From Sediminicola arcticus (GTDB lineage Bacteria; Bacteroidota; Bacteroidia; Flavobacteriales; Flavobacteriaceae): a stretch of DNA of 64,000 nt. This document shows, piece after piece, positions 24,190 through 33,935 of this stretch (positions within the stretch are counted from its first letter, which is position 1; each line of letters starts with the position of its first letter). Location: positions 1 to 64,000 of the forward strand of contig NZ_JBEXAE010000004.1 in NCBI RefSeq assembly GCF_040566695.1. The letters run 5' to 3'. The notes beneath the pieces are model-generated. The model saw only the letters and a list, made by a program, of their open reading frames with translations, was not told where the DNA came from and made no database searches. The position numbers and the translations under genes were made by a program.

Positions 24190-27100
24190 ATGTTAAAAAT
24201 ATTTATAGATCGTCCGGTCCTATCTACCGTAATATCCATTATTATTGTCATATTGGGTGTTTTGGGACTTTCACAATTACCAATTACGCAATATCCAGAT
24301 ATTGCCCCTCCTACGGTAACCGTAAGTGCTAGCTATCCAGGCGCCAATGCTGAAACCATTCTTGAAAGCGTTATCATTCCCATAGAAGAACAAATCAATG
24401 GAGTGGAAGGAATGACGTATTTAACGTCTACAGCCACTAATACTGGGACCGCTACTATTACTGTGTTTTTTGATCAGGAAGTAGATCCAGATATTGCAGC
24501 TGTTAACGTGCAAAACCGTGTGGCAAGGGCCAATCCATTATTGCCCCAAGCTGTTTTACAAACAGGGGTAACTACTCAAAAGCAACAAACGAGTGCGTTA
24601 ATGTATATGTCCTTTTACAGCAGTAATCCTGACTATAATGAGACGTTTATTCAAAATTATCTAAAGATTAATGTTATTCCCGAACTTCAAAGGGTTAATG
24701 GTGTTGGAGATGTTAGTGTTTTTGGTGGCAAAGACTACGCAATGCGTATCTGGCTAAAGCCCGAGAAATTAGCTGCCTATAAATTAATTCCTTCAGACGT
24801 TACCGCTGCCTTACGGGAACAGAGTTTAGAAGCCGCTGCAGGTGCTTTAGGGGAAAATAGTGGAGAAGCCTTTAGTTATGTCATTAAATACGGCGGGAGG
24901 TTTAAAACTGAGGCCCAATACAGTGATGTCATTATTAAAGCGATTGGAAATGGAGAGTATTTACGATTAAAGGATATAGCCGATATTGAATTGGGTGCCC
25001 AATCCTATGCTGGGGGTTCCATTACAGCTGGGAATCCTGCTGTAAACTTGGGGATTTTTCAAACCAAAGGGTCTAATGCCCGAGATATTATTTTAGAAAT
25101 TGAAGCTAGATTAGAGGTGGTTAAAAAAGATCTGCCAAAAGGAATAGAGATCTTTGTTCCCTACAACACGAATAACTTTTTAAATTCCTCCATTGAAAAA
25201 GTAGTAGTGACCTTGGTTGAGGCCTTTCTATTAGTTTTTGTGGTTGTATTTATCTTCCTTCAGGACTTTAGATCTACCTTGATACCCGCAATTGCGGTTC
25301 CTGTTTCCATTATCGGTACGTTTTTCTTTCTCAATTTATTCGGGTACTCCATTAACCTCCTGACCCTTTTTGCCTTGATATTGGCCATTGGTATTGTTGT
25401 GGATGATGCCATTGTAGTTGTAGAAGCGGTACACGCCAAAATTGATGAAGGAGAATCCGATCCAAAAAAAGCTACCGTAGAGGCAATGCACGAAATCTCA
25501 GGTGCCATCATATCTATAACGTTGGTCATGGCGGCCGTTTTTATTCCCGTTACCTTTGTTAAAGGTCCTACAGGGGTTTTCTATGAACAGTTCGGAATTA
25601 CACTAATTGTTGCAATTATTATTTCTGCTGTTAATGCATTGACCTTGAGTCCGGCCTTATGTGCCTTATTTCTTAAAGGACATGATGAAAAGGTAAACGG
25701 CAAAAAGAAAAGCTATGCCCAAAAATTCTTTGACGGTTTCAATCGTGGCTTTAGTGCTACAGTAAAGAAATATGGGAAATCTGTACACTTTTTGTATCGC
25801 CACAAATGGATAACCGGGGGTATCCTTGCACTTGCTGTTTTAGGTATTTGGTGGTCCTCTACAGTGGTAAAAACTGGGTTTGTACCTGATGAAGACAGAG
25901 GAATCATATTTCTCAACGTAGAACTACCTGCAGGATCGTCCATTGACCGTACACATCAAGTAAATGCTGAATTGTATAAAAAATTAAGGCAAATTCCAGG
26001 CGTCAAAGAAGGTTCTGTTGTAGAAGGAAGAAGCTTTTTAGGGGGTGCTGGTAGCAACTTTGGTCTTGGATTTATTCGCCTAGATGATTGGAATGAGCGC
26101 GAAGAAGATTCCTTGTCCATAGAAAGTATCACTGCTAAAATGTTTGGTGTAGCGGCCCAAATACCAGAAGCTAATATTATCTTTTTTGCGCCACCTAGTA
26201 TTCCTGGTTTTAGCAGCTCTGCCGGAGTAGAAGTAAACTTATTAGATAAAACAGGGGGTAGTTTTACTGATTTAGACAAGGCTAATCAAGACTTTATTGC
26301 AAAACTATCGGCACGTCCGGAGATACTCTATGCACAATCGTCCTTCAACACGGCCTACCCTCAATATGAATTGGTATTGAATGCCCCTTTGGCAAAAGAA
26401 TTAGGCGTCCCTATTAGCAGTATTTTTTCAACCCTTCAAGGTTATATTGGTGGTATTTTCGCCGCCGATTTCTCTCGATTTGGAAAACAATACCGCGTTT
26501 ATGTGCAATCCCTGCCAGAAGATAGGGCAGACAAAAATGATTTGGATAATTTATATGTAAGAACTGGTAGTGGAGATATGACACCTATAACGGAATTCGT
26601 AACCCTTAAAAGAGTATACGGACCACAATCAGTAACTAGGTTCAACCTTTTTAATTCCGCAAATATTACGGCTGCCACAAATCCTGGCTTTAGTTCTGGG
26701 GATGCTATTAAAGCGGTGGAGGAGGTCGCTGCCACGTTACCAAGTAACTATACCACCGCCTATTCTGGTCTAACGCGTGAAGAGGTCAATGCAGGCAACC
26801 AGACGACCACTATTTTTCTCTTATCCTTGGTTTTCGTGTACTTCTTGTTAGCGGCACAATATGAAAGTTATCTAATACCATTCTCAGTATTGTTGTCCCT
26901 ACCATTGGGTATTTTTGGAGCTTATATCACTACTCAATTAGCCGGTTTGCAAAACAATATCTATTTCCAGATTGCCCTTATTATGCTTCTTGGACTCTTG
27001 GCAAAAAATGCTATTCTTATTGTGGAATTCGCATTACAACGAAGACGTAATGGAGCTTCAATTTTAGAAGCAGCCGTTGAAGGTGCTGAAGCCAGACTAA

Positions 27101-27339
27101 GACCTATATTAATGACCTCTTTCGCCTTTATCTTTGGTTTAATGCCTCTTGTTTTGGCAAACGGTGTTGGTGCAGCAGGAAACAGATCTATAGGAACTGG
27201 GGCCGTAGGTGGGTTATTGATAGGAACAATTACGGGGGTATTCGTTATTCCAATTCTCTTTATTCTATTTCAATGGCTCCAAGAAAAAATAACAGGGGAA
27301 CCACAAACAAAAAATAGTGCAAATTCTGAAGAAGCATAA
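24190..27339 (+). CDS. RND multidrug efflux permease (HAE1 type)
   Basis: The 1049-residue protein is full length for the AcrB/MexB family. It starts MLKIFIDRPVLSTVISI, has two large periplasmic loops after helices 1 and 7, and carries the proton-relay helix 4 motif GIVVDDAIVVVEAVHAKIDE near residues 402-422. The C-terminal half shows the second repeat (LPLGIFGAYI, GLLAKNAILIVEFALQRR). It is a proton-driven trimeric pump; HAE1 members export hydrophobic drugs, dyes and bile-salt-like compounds. The spacing to the adaptor gene is 21 bp and to the channel gene 4 bp. Confidence 0.95.
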   Translation: MLKIFIDRPVLSTVISIIIVILGVLGLSQLPITQYPDIAPPTVTVSASYPGANAETILESVIIPIEEQINGVEGMTYLTSTATNTGTATITVFFDQEVDPDIAAVNVQNRVARANPLLPQAVLQTGVTTQKQQTSALMYMSFYSSNPDYNETFIQNYLKINVIPELQRVNGVGDVSVFGGKDYAMRIWLKPEKLAAYKLIPSDVTAALREQSLEAAAGALGENSGEAFSYVIKYGGRFKTEAQYSDVIIKAIGNGEYLRLKDIADIELGAQSYAGGSITAGNPAVNLGIFQTKGSNARDIILEIEARLEVVKKDLPKGIEIFVPYNTNNFLNSSIEKVVVTLVEAFLLVFVVVFIFLQDFRSTLIPAIAVPVSIIGTFFFLNLFGYSINLLTLFALILAIGIVVDDAIVVVEAVHAKIDEGESDPKKATVEAMHEISGAIISITLVMAAVFIPVTFVKGPTGVFYEQFGITLIVAIIISAVNALTLSPALCALFLKGHDEKVNGKKKSYAQKFFDGFNRGFSATVKKYGKSVHFLYRHKWITGGILALAVLGIWWSSTVVKTGFVPDEDRGIIFLNVELPAGSSIDRTHQVNAELYKKLRQIPGVKEGSVVEGRSFLGGAGSNFGLGFIRLDDWNEREEDSLSIESITAKMFGVAAQIPEANIIFFAPPSIPGFSSSAGVEVNLLDKTGGSFTDLDKANQDFIAKLSARPEILYAQSSFNTAYPQYELVLNAPLAKELGVPISSIFSTLQGYIGGIFAADFSRFGKQYRVYVQSLPEDRADKNDLDNLYVRTGSGDMTPITEFVTLKRVYGPQSVTRFNLFNSANITAATNPGFSSGDAIKAVEEVAATLPSNYTTAYSGLTREEVNAGNQTTTIFLLSLVFVYFLLAAQYESYLIPFSVLLSLPLGIFGAYITTQLAGLQNNIYFQIALIMLLGLLAKNAILIVEFALQRRRNGASILEAAVEGAEARLRPILMTSFAFIFGLMPLVLANGVGAAGNRSIGTGAVGGLLIGTITGVFVIPILFILFQWLQEKITGEPQTKNSANSEEA

Positions 27340-27343
27340 CTAT

Positions 27344-28747
27344 ATGAAATCATCACGAATAATAAAATATCTATTCATAGTCTCTGTGCCCTTGCTACTA
27401 GCGTCGTGCTTTGCAGCAAAGGACTATGTGCGTCCTCAAGAAGAGGTTGTTACAGCAGATTATTACCGTACCGATCAATTGTCAAAAGATAGTGTCTCCA
27501 TAGCAGCAATTTCTTGGAAGGAATTATTCACAGATCCCGTTTTGCAAACATATATTGAAGAAGGGCTTGCCAACAACATAGACATTCGTATTGCCATCCA
27601 GCAAATATTAATTTCTGAAGCGTATGTTAAGCAAGGAAAATTAGGCTACTACCCTACCCTTGATGCAACAGCCCAATACATCCATTCCGAACTTTCTAGT
27701 AATAGCCAATTTGGAGGGCAGTTTGATAAATTAGATCAATACCAGCTTAGTGGTGGTCTATCCTGGGAAGCTGACATTTGGGGTAAGATACGTAGCAATC
27801 AAAGAGCATTTCAAGCCTCGTATTTACAGACTATTGCAGCCCACAAAGCTGTAAAAAGTAGATTAGTGGCCAATATTGCATCTACCTACTATCAGTTGTT
27901 GGCTCTGGATGAACAAATACAAATCACCGAAGAAACCATTACAACTAGGGAAAATGGGTTGAAAACCACCCAAGCCTTAAAAGAAGCAGGAAATGTAACC
28001 GAAGTAGGTGTTAAACAAACCGAAGCACAGCTATATAATGCCCAAGGCCTTTTAATCGATTTAAAAAATAACGTGCGACTCCTAGAGAATTCCATGTCTA
28101 TATTGTTAGGAAGCGATTCCAGAACCATCCTCCGGGGTTCACTAGAAAATCAAAGAATAACCACTACGTTGACCACTGGAGTGCCTTCACAATTATTAGC
28201 AAACAGGCCTGATGTGATGTCTGCAGAATACCGATTGATCAATGCTTTTGAATTAACCAACGTAGCCCGAAGTAATTTTTATCCTTCTTTAACCCTGTCC
28301 GCCAATGGGGGTCTTCAGAGTTTGGACTTTGATAAATTATTAAGTTCAACCTCTTTGTTTGCAACAGTAATTGGTGGTTTAACCCAACCTATTTTCAATG
28401 GACGCAAAATAAGAACAGCATACGAAGTTTCCCAAGCAAAGCAGGAGCAAGCAAAATTATCTTTTAAATTTTCGTTGCTCAATGCAGGGAAGGAAGTTTC
28501 GGATGCCCTGTATTCCTTTAATGCGGCAACGGAAAAGATTACGATAAAAGAAAAAGAATTTAACGCCTATGATTTAGCAACCAGCTATTCTGAGGAATTA
28601 TTAGACAATGGACTTGCTAACTATCTTGAAGTTTTGAGGGCTAGGGAAAATGCTCTCAACTCTAGTTTGGACTTGGTTAATTCTAAGAATAATCAATTAC
28701 AGGCGGTCGTGGATTTGTATGAGGCTCTAGGTGGAGGGTGGCAGTAG
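27344..28747 (+). CDS. TolC-like outer-membrane efflux channel (lipoprotein)
   Basis: The protein of about 467 residues belongs to the NodT/OprM type. It has a lipoprotein signal (LLLASC, Cys about 23) and two repeats of outer-membrane efflux protein helices with the typical NIDIRIAIQQ, WEADIWGKIRSNQRAF and LLANRPDVMSAEYRLINAFE segments. The start at ATG 27344 is preferred over the upstream GTG 27317 because it lies 4 bp after the pump's stop and leads directly into the signal peptide. It completes the tripartite pump. Confidence 0.92.
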   Translation: MKSSRIIKYLFIVSVPLLLASCFAAKDYVRPQEEVVTADYYRTDQLSKDSVSIAAISWKELFTDPVLQTYIEEGLANNIDIRIAIQQILISEAYVKQGKLGYYPTLDATAQYIHSELSSNSQFGGQFDKLDQYQLSGGLSWEADIWGKIRSNQRAFQASYLQTIAAHKAVKSRLVANIASTYYQLLALDEQIQITEETITTRENGLKTTQALKEAGNVTEVGVKQTEAQLYNAQGLLIDLKNNVRLLENSMSILLGSDSRTILRGSLENQRITTTLTTGVPSQLLANRPDVMSAEYRLINAFELTNVARSNFYPSLTLSANGGLQSLDFDKLLSSTSLFATVIGGLTQPIFNGRKIRTAYEVSQAKQEQAKLSFKFSLLNAGKEVSDALYSFNAATEKITIKEKEFNAYDLATSYSEELLDNGLANYLEVLRARENALNSSLDLVNSKNNQLQAVVDLYEALGGGWQ

Positions 28748-28949
28748 TGGTACTATCCATAAAAAAGTAGTACTTTACTAGGACTCGTTTCTAAATTGAG
28801 TAATGAATTATGAATTATTCTTAAAAAGGAGAGTCTTACAAATTCGGGGGATTTCATAATAGACTAGCTTAGAAGCTTTTTAGTGAGTAAATACAGGCTG
28901 AGTGCTATACGTAGCCAATTTGTAGAATATTTAATAAACACTTAGCACA

Positions 28950-29873
28950 ATGCCTTTTTTAAGAACTCTTACATCTCTATTCTTCCTTTTCATTATTTCA
29001 AATGTACAAATCCATGCTCAGACAAGATACATAGATGATCTCTTTTCCAACATAAGAAAAAGAACATATTTTTATGCAGACACCTTAAAATTAGATTTTT
29101 ACGATTCCAAATTAGATACAGCCAGTATAAAGCCTCTAATAGTTCTGGTACATGGAGGTGGTTTTGTTGCTGGACAGCGAAATGGAGGCGAGGAGACTAC
29201 ATTCGGCGAAACCTTTGCAAAAAAAGGTTTCGCCGTAGCTTCTATAAGTTATCGACTTTCAAGGAAAGGAAAAGGTTTTGACTGTAATTGTCCAGCAGCA
29301 ACTAAGGTCAAGACCTATGTGGAAGCTGTAGATGATCTTAACAAAGCTATTTACTATTTAACAACCTACGCTACAAAATTTAATATAGATCCAGACAATA
29401 TAATTTTAGTAGGAAGCAGTGCAGGGGCAGAAACAATATTAAATAAGTTTATCTTAAAAGACAATTTTAACTTTAAACCTGTAGCCATCCAACAAGGAAA
29501 AATAATTGGCGCCATTAGTTTTTCAGGTGCTACTTTGGACGCTGATTATTTAACTTCAGAAAATGCCGTTCCCATGCTATTTATCCACGGAAGAATGGAT
29601 AACAAGGTTCCATATGCCTCGGCTTCCCACCATTTGTGTAATTCAAACACCCCCGGTTACCTCATATTGGACGGGCCTTCCGAAATAGTTAAAAAACTAA
29701 GGTCATTGAATACCTCTTACGAGTTGTATTCTGATCCAGAAGGTGGTCACGAATGGGCCGATTTTGGGTTTCAGCAAACTGATCTTGTTAAAAATTTCAT
29801 TTACAACAACATATTAAAAAAGATCAAGGTACAAAGGGAGGAGATTATTTCTAAACTTATTCTGAAAAAGTAA
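28950..29873 (+). CDS. Secreted alpha/beta hydrolase (carboxylesterase-like)
   Basis: The 307-residue protein has a cleavable signal peptide (to about A24, VQIHAQ). The oxyanion-hole motif LVHGGGFVAGQR is near residue 68, the nucleophile GSSAG near 154, a likely acid in FIHGRMDNKVPY near 216 and the histidine in GGHEWAD near 267. This is the BD-FAE/Abhydrolase_3 layout. It has a CNC pair (FDCNCPAA) near 112 that may form a disulphide after export. It is followed 25 bp later by a small secreted protein gene. Confidence 0.85.
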   Translation: MPFLRTLTSLFFLFIISNVQIHAQTRYIDDLFSNIRKRTYFYADTLKLDFYDSKLDTASIKPLIVLVHGGGFVAGQRNGGEETTFGETFAKKGFAVASISYRLSRKGKGFDCNCPAATKVKTYVEAVDDLNKAIYYLTTYATKFNIDPDNIILVGSSAGAETILNKFILKDNFNFKPVAIQQGKIIGAISFSGATLDADYLTSENAVPMLFIHGRMDNKVPYASASHHLCNSNTPGYLILDGPSEIVKKLRSLNTSYELYSDPEGGHEWADFGFQQTDLVKNFIYNNILKKIKVQREEIISKLILKK

Positions 29874-29898
29874 TTTAATATCTTTAAAGGAAAACCAT

Positions 29899-30159
29899 AT
29901 GAAAAAAATTATCATTACCATTGTTTTGAGTTTCCTTTTTGGCTTTGCCTTTTCACAAGAAGGGGACAAAAAGCTCACCCATATCGTAACTGCCACTTTC
30001 GATAGTAAAAAGGAAGTGGATTATCTGTTTTATGATCGCTTGGACCAGAGTAAACTATTGTTTGCGGCAATTGAACCTAGGATATTGGAAAAATTTAATC
30101 TCAATGACGATTCTTTGATTAGATTGACATTTATAATTACTTATGGCTCAATTCCCTAA
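29899..30159 (+). CDS. Small secreted protein, possibly truncated
   Basis: This 86-residue protein has a signal peptide (FGFAFSQ, cleavage about residue 20) and a short mature part without cysteine. I do not recognise the family. The end (RLTFIITYGSIP) is hydrophobic, and the +1 frame stays open for a while after 30130, so a frameshift may have cut a longer protein. It lies 25 bp after the esterase gene and is followed by a terminator at 30253-30287. Confidence 0.5.
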   Translation: MKKIIITIVLSFLFGFAFSQEGDKKLTHIVTATFDSKKEVDYLFYDRLDQSKLLFAAIEPRILEKFNLNDDSLIRLTFIITYGSIP

Positions 30160-30252
30160 ATAGGTCACAATTGGGAACAAATGAACTCTTTATTTTAAAT
30201 ATGGAAGAGGTAGAATGACTCGAAAAATATCCTAAATCTATAACCGAAAATG

Positions 30253-30287
30253 AAAAACCCACAACTTCTGTTGTGGGTTTTCTTTTT
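30253..30287. terminator. Rho-independent terminator
   Basis: AAAACCCACAAC pairs with GTTGTGGGTTTT around a 4-nt loop, with T-rich sequence on the right and A-rich sequence on the left. It lies between two converging genes (29899-30159 and 30336-31205) and could serve both. Confidence 0.85.
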
Positions 30288-30335
30288 CATTACAATGAAT
30301 ATATTTCTCCTTTGGGAGTATGGATTTTTACTTTT

Positions 30336-31205
30336 CTAATTAAACCCAATATTCTTAATTCCTTCATGGCTTATTTTTATAGCCTCTAACGGTTTCATAC
30401 CGTCAAAGGTCATGTCTTGCTCTACCATGTAATATTTCATTCCAGATTGTTCTTTCTTAGCCAAAATCCTAGCAAAATCAATGGTACCCTTACCTACTGG
30501 AGCAAACCTACCTTGATCATCCATATCCTTAACGTGCCACATAATAAAACGACCAGGATATTTTTCAAAATAGGCCAAAGGGTCTGCACCCGCTTTGGTT
30601 ACCCAAAAAAGATCCATTTGGAAATTCACATACTTGGGATTCGTATTTTCCAAAAGATAATCAATGGTCACTATACCATCTTTATCCTCAATAAATTCAA
30701 AATCATGGTTATGATACAACAATTTCAACCCGGCCTTTTCACATTTTTCGCCTAGTGTGTTAAGAATAGCACCTAAATTTTTGGCTCCTCCTGTCATCCC
30801 CATGGTTCTTGTTTCTTGGTCAACAGTAAAAAGTCCCATTGGCGGCACCGGTATCACTAAATATTCAAATCCTGCAGCTTTTACATCGGCAATCATGCTG
30901 TCAGCATTTTCTAGGGTTACAGAACCTTGATGGGTGCTAATTGGGGTCAATCCAAGCTCATTAAGCATCGCCTTAAAATCTTCTGGAGACATGTTATAAA
31001 ACTTACCATCGGCATAACCAGCCGACTCAATATTCTTATATCCTGCATTAGCAACTGCCTGAAGTGTAGCTTTGGCATCCATGCCCATATGATCCCTTAC
31101 AGTATACAGTGCTAATCCCCCAAATTTTTCTTGGGCATTGCCTATAGTTGCTCCCGAGACAAATAGAACTACACATAAAATTCTAATTCCTATATTTTTC
31201 ATCAT
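30336..31205 (-). CDS. Periplasmic sugar-phosphate isomerase/epimerase-like protein
   Basis: This 289-residue protein has a signal peptide (cleavage about residue 25, GNAQ). The rest is a xylose-isomerase-like TIM barrel (AP_endonuc_2 type): ALYTVRDHM near 33, ISTHQG near 92, LLYHNHDFEF near 164-173 and WHVKDMD near 225 supply the His and Glu/Asp metal ligands typical of the family. Exported members are frequent in Bacteroidota near glycan-degradation genes, but none is adjacent here. The first codon may be either Met of MMKN. Confidence 0.85.
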   Translation of the reverse strand: MMKNIGIRILCVVLFVSGATIGNAQEKFGGLALYTVRDHMGMDAKATLQAVANAGYKNIESAGYADGKFYNMSPEDFKAMLNELGLTPISTHQGSVTLENADSMIADVKAAGFEYLVIPVPPMGLFTVDQETRTMGMTGGAKNLGAILNTLGEKCEKAGLKLLYHNHDFEFIEDKDGIVTIDYLLENTNPKYVNFQMDLFWVTKAGADPLAYFEKYPGRFIMWHVKDMDDQGRFAPVGKGTIDFARILAKKEQSGMKYYMVEQDMTFDGMKPLEAIKISHEGIKNIGFN

Positions 31206-31521
31206 ATTCTTTTAGTTACTTATAAAATTAAAAAAAATCTACATTATTTTTTGGACTAAAATATATTGGTCTACATATAACATTTGTACGCAAGTTAAAC
31301 TTTATAGCCTTAAACACTCTAAAAAAAATTCTAAAAATGTGTTCAGAATCGTCTAACCTAAATTACACTGGTGAACGTTTGTTTAGATACGTTTTCACAT
31401 ATTCTATTTAGGTGGAGTTCATCTCAAATAAGTGGATCCTCAGATAGGAATGATGGATAATATCCCTACTTTAAAGAGTCTGGGATCTAAACATATTTCT
31501 GTTTAGGTCATATTTTAAAAT
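31206..31521. other. 316-bp gap without a supported gene
   Basis: The stretch is AT-rich and presumably holds the promoter of the isomerase gene on its left. A minus-strand frame overlapping 31508-31711 is only a shadow of the small gene at 31524-31724. I see no repeat or clear hairpin. Confidence 0.4.
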
Positions 31522-31523
31522 AA

Positions 31524-31724
31524 CTACAGGTGTTCACGATCAGTGGGAAACATTCCTTCTTCCAGTAATCCCTCCATATAACTCCCCAATAAAGCGGAAT
31601 ATTTGTGCAATTCACTGTACATCTGCTTATCATCTTGCAATTTTGCCTTCTTAATAGATTTTTCAAAAAGATCTCTGAACTCTGCCAAGGTCCTAACCGT
31701 GGTGTATACATCTTCTATAGTCAT
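31524..31724 (-). CDS. Small conserved-looking helical protein
   Basis: The ATG at 31724 gives a 66-residue, soluble, mostly helical and acidic protein (TIEDVYTTVRTLAEFRDLFE, then KYSALLGSYMEGLLEEGMFP). An upstream in-frame TTG at 31745 would put the start against a large palindrome (31744-31784), so the ATG is preferred. I do not recognise the family. Codon use is like that of its neighbours. It lies just outside the stress regulon. Confidence 0.55.
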   Translation of the reverse strand: MTIEDVYTTVRTLAEFRDLFEKSIKKAKLQDDKQMYSELHKYSALLGSYMEGLLEEGMFPTDREHL

Positions 31725-31743
31725 ATTTTCTTGGTTTTGAGTC

Positions 31744-31784
31744 AATCTATTTAATAGGTAATCTATTTACCTATTAAATAGATT
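31744..31784. repeat. Perfect 18-bp inverted repeat upstream of a small gene
   Basis: Arms 31744-31761 (AATCTATTTAATAGGTAA) and 31767-31784 are exact reverse complements with a 5-bp gap, and part of the unit (ACCTATTAAA) recurs just to the right. It lies 20-60 bp before the ATG of 31524-31724, where an operator or a leader hairpin would sit. Confidence 0.7.
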
Positions 31785-32220
31785 ACCTATTAAACATTAT
31801 AGTAAATCTTATCCGATAAAATACTATACTAATTGGCCATATCGTTTTGCAAAACGACTATCTGCTACCATGAATTTTAAACAAGATAAACATGCGTCAA
31901 TACACAGCATACAACAATAAGGACAGTCGTTCATACTTTATTTCCATGCCAGTATCCTAAGACAATTTTGACAATCAATCAGGGATTGTTGATAGGCTTT
32001 TATTCAATCTTCATAGCTGGCCTTCATTATACTGAAATTTAATCGTTTCTGTCCCTTTTATCCTACCCGTTTCTTTCCTCCGGTATGCATTTACTCTTCT
32101 TCAGATAGTTCTATTGAATCTTCAAGGTGTTAATTTTTATACTGTTAGCTGTCTTCTATCGGAAAAAATAGTAACACATATGGTTCTTGTTCATAAGCTT
32201 TACCTTATTCAAAAATTCAA
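31785..32220. other. 436-bp gap without a supported gene
   Basis: The only structure seen is a perfect 14-bp palindrome CGTTTTGCAAAACG near 31846-31859 and a small hairpin ACAATC/GATTGT near 31972-31990. No frame looks coding. Confidence 0.4.
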
Positions 32221-32221
32221 A

Positions 32222-32287
32222 AAAAAATGGGCAACCTTTTAGGTTGCCCATTTTAGTAAATCGGTTCAAGATTCCGATTTACTAAAA
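32222..32287. terminator. Tandem terminator hairpins
   Basis: Two hairpins follow one another: AATGGGCAACC with GGTTGCCCATT (about 32226-32252), then TTTTAGTAAATCGG with CCGATTTACTAAAA (32251-32264 and 32274-32287). They lie 6 bp beyond the stop of the minus-strand gene 32293-32736 and close the regulon on its left side. Confidence 0.8.
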
Positions 32288-32292
32288 TCAGA

Positions 32293-32736
32293 CTAATTCA
32301 ACAATCTTTTTTGTTTGTCCAATTTCATAACCTTAGAAACCAATTTGAACAATCTTTCTTTTAAGGCCCTATATTGGTTGCCGTACATATTAACCGCTGA
32401 CAATAAATCAAAATGGGTTTCCTTGTAAGCCTTTTCCATTTTTAACTGATCCACTTCGTCTATCATAACATCTAACTGGTTATTATGCAACTGTACTTTT
32501 TTCATTAAGGGGACCACTTCCTTTTCGGCCCTAAGAAGTTCATCTACCAATTCCTTGCTCCTCTCAAAAACTGCTTTATCCGTTAATTGAATAGTATGGG
32601 ATTTAATTAAATTATTTAGGAAAAGTTGCTCATCTTTTATGAATATTAATTCGGAAAACCATTGATTAGACATGTCATGCATTTCTTCTGGACTTAACCA
32701 TTTAACATAGCTTTTTTCATGTTCTTTAATCTTCAT
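32293..32736 (-). CDS. Helical protein of unknown function, regulon member
   Basis: This 147-residue protein is soluble and helical, with heptad-like stretches (about 70-115). It begins with W-LSPEEMHDMSNQWFSELIF, then IKDEQLFLNNLIKSH. The same pattern, W-x5-LLFYKDDLLFLHHLIDKY, starts the 141-residue protein at 43135-43560, so the two are probably distant paralogues of one family. I cannot name it. A TGATTAATATCA box lies 92 bp upstream with TAATTTAA at the proper spacing. Confidence 0.65.
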   Translation of the reverse strand: MKIKEHEKSYVKWLSPEEMHDMSNQWFSELIFIKDEQLFLNNLIKSHTIQLTDKAVFERSKELVDELLRAEKEVVPLMKKVQLHNNQLDVMIDEVDQLKMEKAYKETHFDLLSAVNMYGNQYRALKERLFKLVSKVMKLDKQKRLLN

Positions 32737-32827
32737 AACTTATTTCTTTTAAATTATATCCCTTCAAAGGAACCATCTTCCTTAAAAGCAGAGAATTAAA
32801 TTAATAAATCTCCTAAAATCATAACAT

Positions 32828-32839
32828 GATTAATATCAG
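32828..32839. promoter_or_regulatory. CRP/FNR-type box 1
   Basis: TGATTAATATCA; 23 bp further in the minus direction is the -7 candidate TAATTTAA (32797-32804). It should drive 32293-32736. Confidence 0.75.
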
Positions 32840-32986
32840 TTGAGTACCATTTTTAAATCCATTCAAAACTACATCCGTCAAAAAACACAACGTTAAAATG
32901 ATACGTTTTTACGATCCATCTTAAATTGGGTATTTATGAGTAACCTTGAAACCTAATAAGAGCGTTATATAGCAAATACAAATAAC

Positions 32987-33826
32987 TTAATTATGAGGAA
33001 GCACAAAAAAAGGTATGTTTACATGAAAACTAATTTTTTTTATGATGGGTTCTATAAACAAGCGTTCTAAAAAAGTATGTTTATTTCGAACCATGGTCAG
33101 TAAATTTATATTCTGATCTGATTGAAACGTATTAATAGCGGTGATGATTTCTTGATCGGTTACATCATGGAAGCGATGTGGAAGATCCCCTAGTAGTTCT
33201 CCTAATTTAGATTTGTTTTCCAATTGATCAATTGTCAATTCATTTCCAGAGGACACATATAATACCTCTATTTTAGCGCTATTGGCCCTAGCAATATCAA
33301 TAAGTTGTTTTAGCTGTGTTTTACTATAGTCCACCTCATAATCTGTAGGGAAAAGAATTTCTTTTGGAGCTACATAGGAATATTTAGGCGGTACTACTAA
33401 AACTGGGCACTTGGCATTTTTAATTACGTGTACCGTGTTGGTCCCCAACAAAATTTCCTTGGCACCAGTAGCGCCTTGGGTTCCCATCACTACAACGTCA
33501 ATCTTTTCATTTTCCACGGTTTCCTCAACCTCATAAACTAAGGTGTTGAATGCGGAATGAATTATAAATGAATGCTTGGGGTTGTTAAATTCTTCTTCAA
33601 TACACCGCTTGACTTGATTTAATTTTTTTTCAGAATTCTCCTGATAGATGTCCCCTAGACCAATCTGACCTGGACTAAATAGCAAATATTCCGATTGATA
33701 AACCGCTGGTGTATATGTATTCATCAAAAAAAAGGTAGTCTCCTCATTTTTATATAACTTCATCGCGTAACTAATAGCATTATATGCATTTGCCGAAAAA
33801 TCAGTTGGAATAAGTATTTTTTTCAT
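32987..33826 (-). CDS. Two-domain universal stress protein A
   Basis: The 279-residue protein has two Usp folds in tandem. The first starts KKILIPTDFSANAYNAISYA and carries the ATP-type motif G-x2-G-x9-G-S/T in GTQGATGAKEILLGTNT near residues 115-131. The second begins EILFPTDYEVDY near 152 and lacks that motif; it ends with NKHTFLERLFIEP and HVNIPFFVLP. The same degenerate C-terminal signature occurs in five more proteins of this cluster. The family responds to starvation, oxygen limitation and oxidants. A box (33878-33889) lies 52 bp upstream. Confidence 0.9.
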   Translation of the reverse strand: MKKILIPTDFSANAYNAISYAMKLYKNEETTFFLMNTYTPAVYQSEYLLFSPGQIGLGDIYQENSEKKLNQVKRCIEEEFNNPKHSFIIHSAFNTLVYEVEETVENEKIDVVVMGTQGATGAKEILLGTNTVHVIKNAKCPVLVVPPKYSYVAPKEILFPTDYEVDYSKTQLKQLIDIARANSAKIEVLYVSSGNELTIDQLENKSKLGELLGDLPHRFHDVTDQEIITAINTFQSDQNINLLTMVRNKHTFLERLFIEPIIKKISFHVNIPFFVLPHN

Positions 33827-33877
33827 TTTAAATTTATTTTATTATTTGAAAATACCAGTTTTATGCTCTTAAAACCA

Positions 33878-33889
33878 TGATATCCATCA
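33878..33889. promoter_or_regulatory. CRP/FNR-type box 2
   Basis: TGATATCCATCA; the octamer TATTTTCA on the minus strand (33847-33854) is 23 bp away. It drives the Usp gene 32987-33826. Confidence 0.8.
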
Positions 33890-33935
33890 GTTATTAAAAA
33901 GAGGATCTAATCCTTGCCCACGGTGAAGGTTATAA

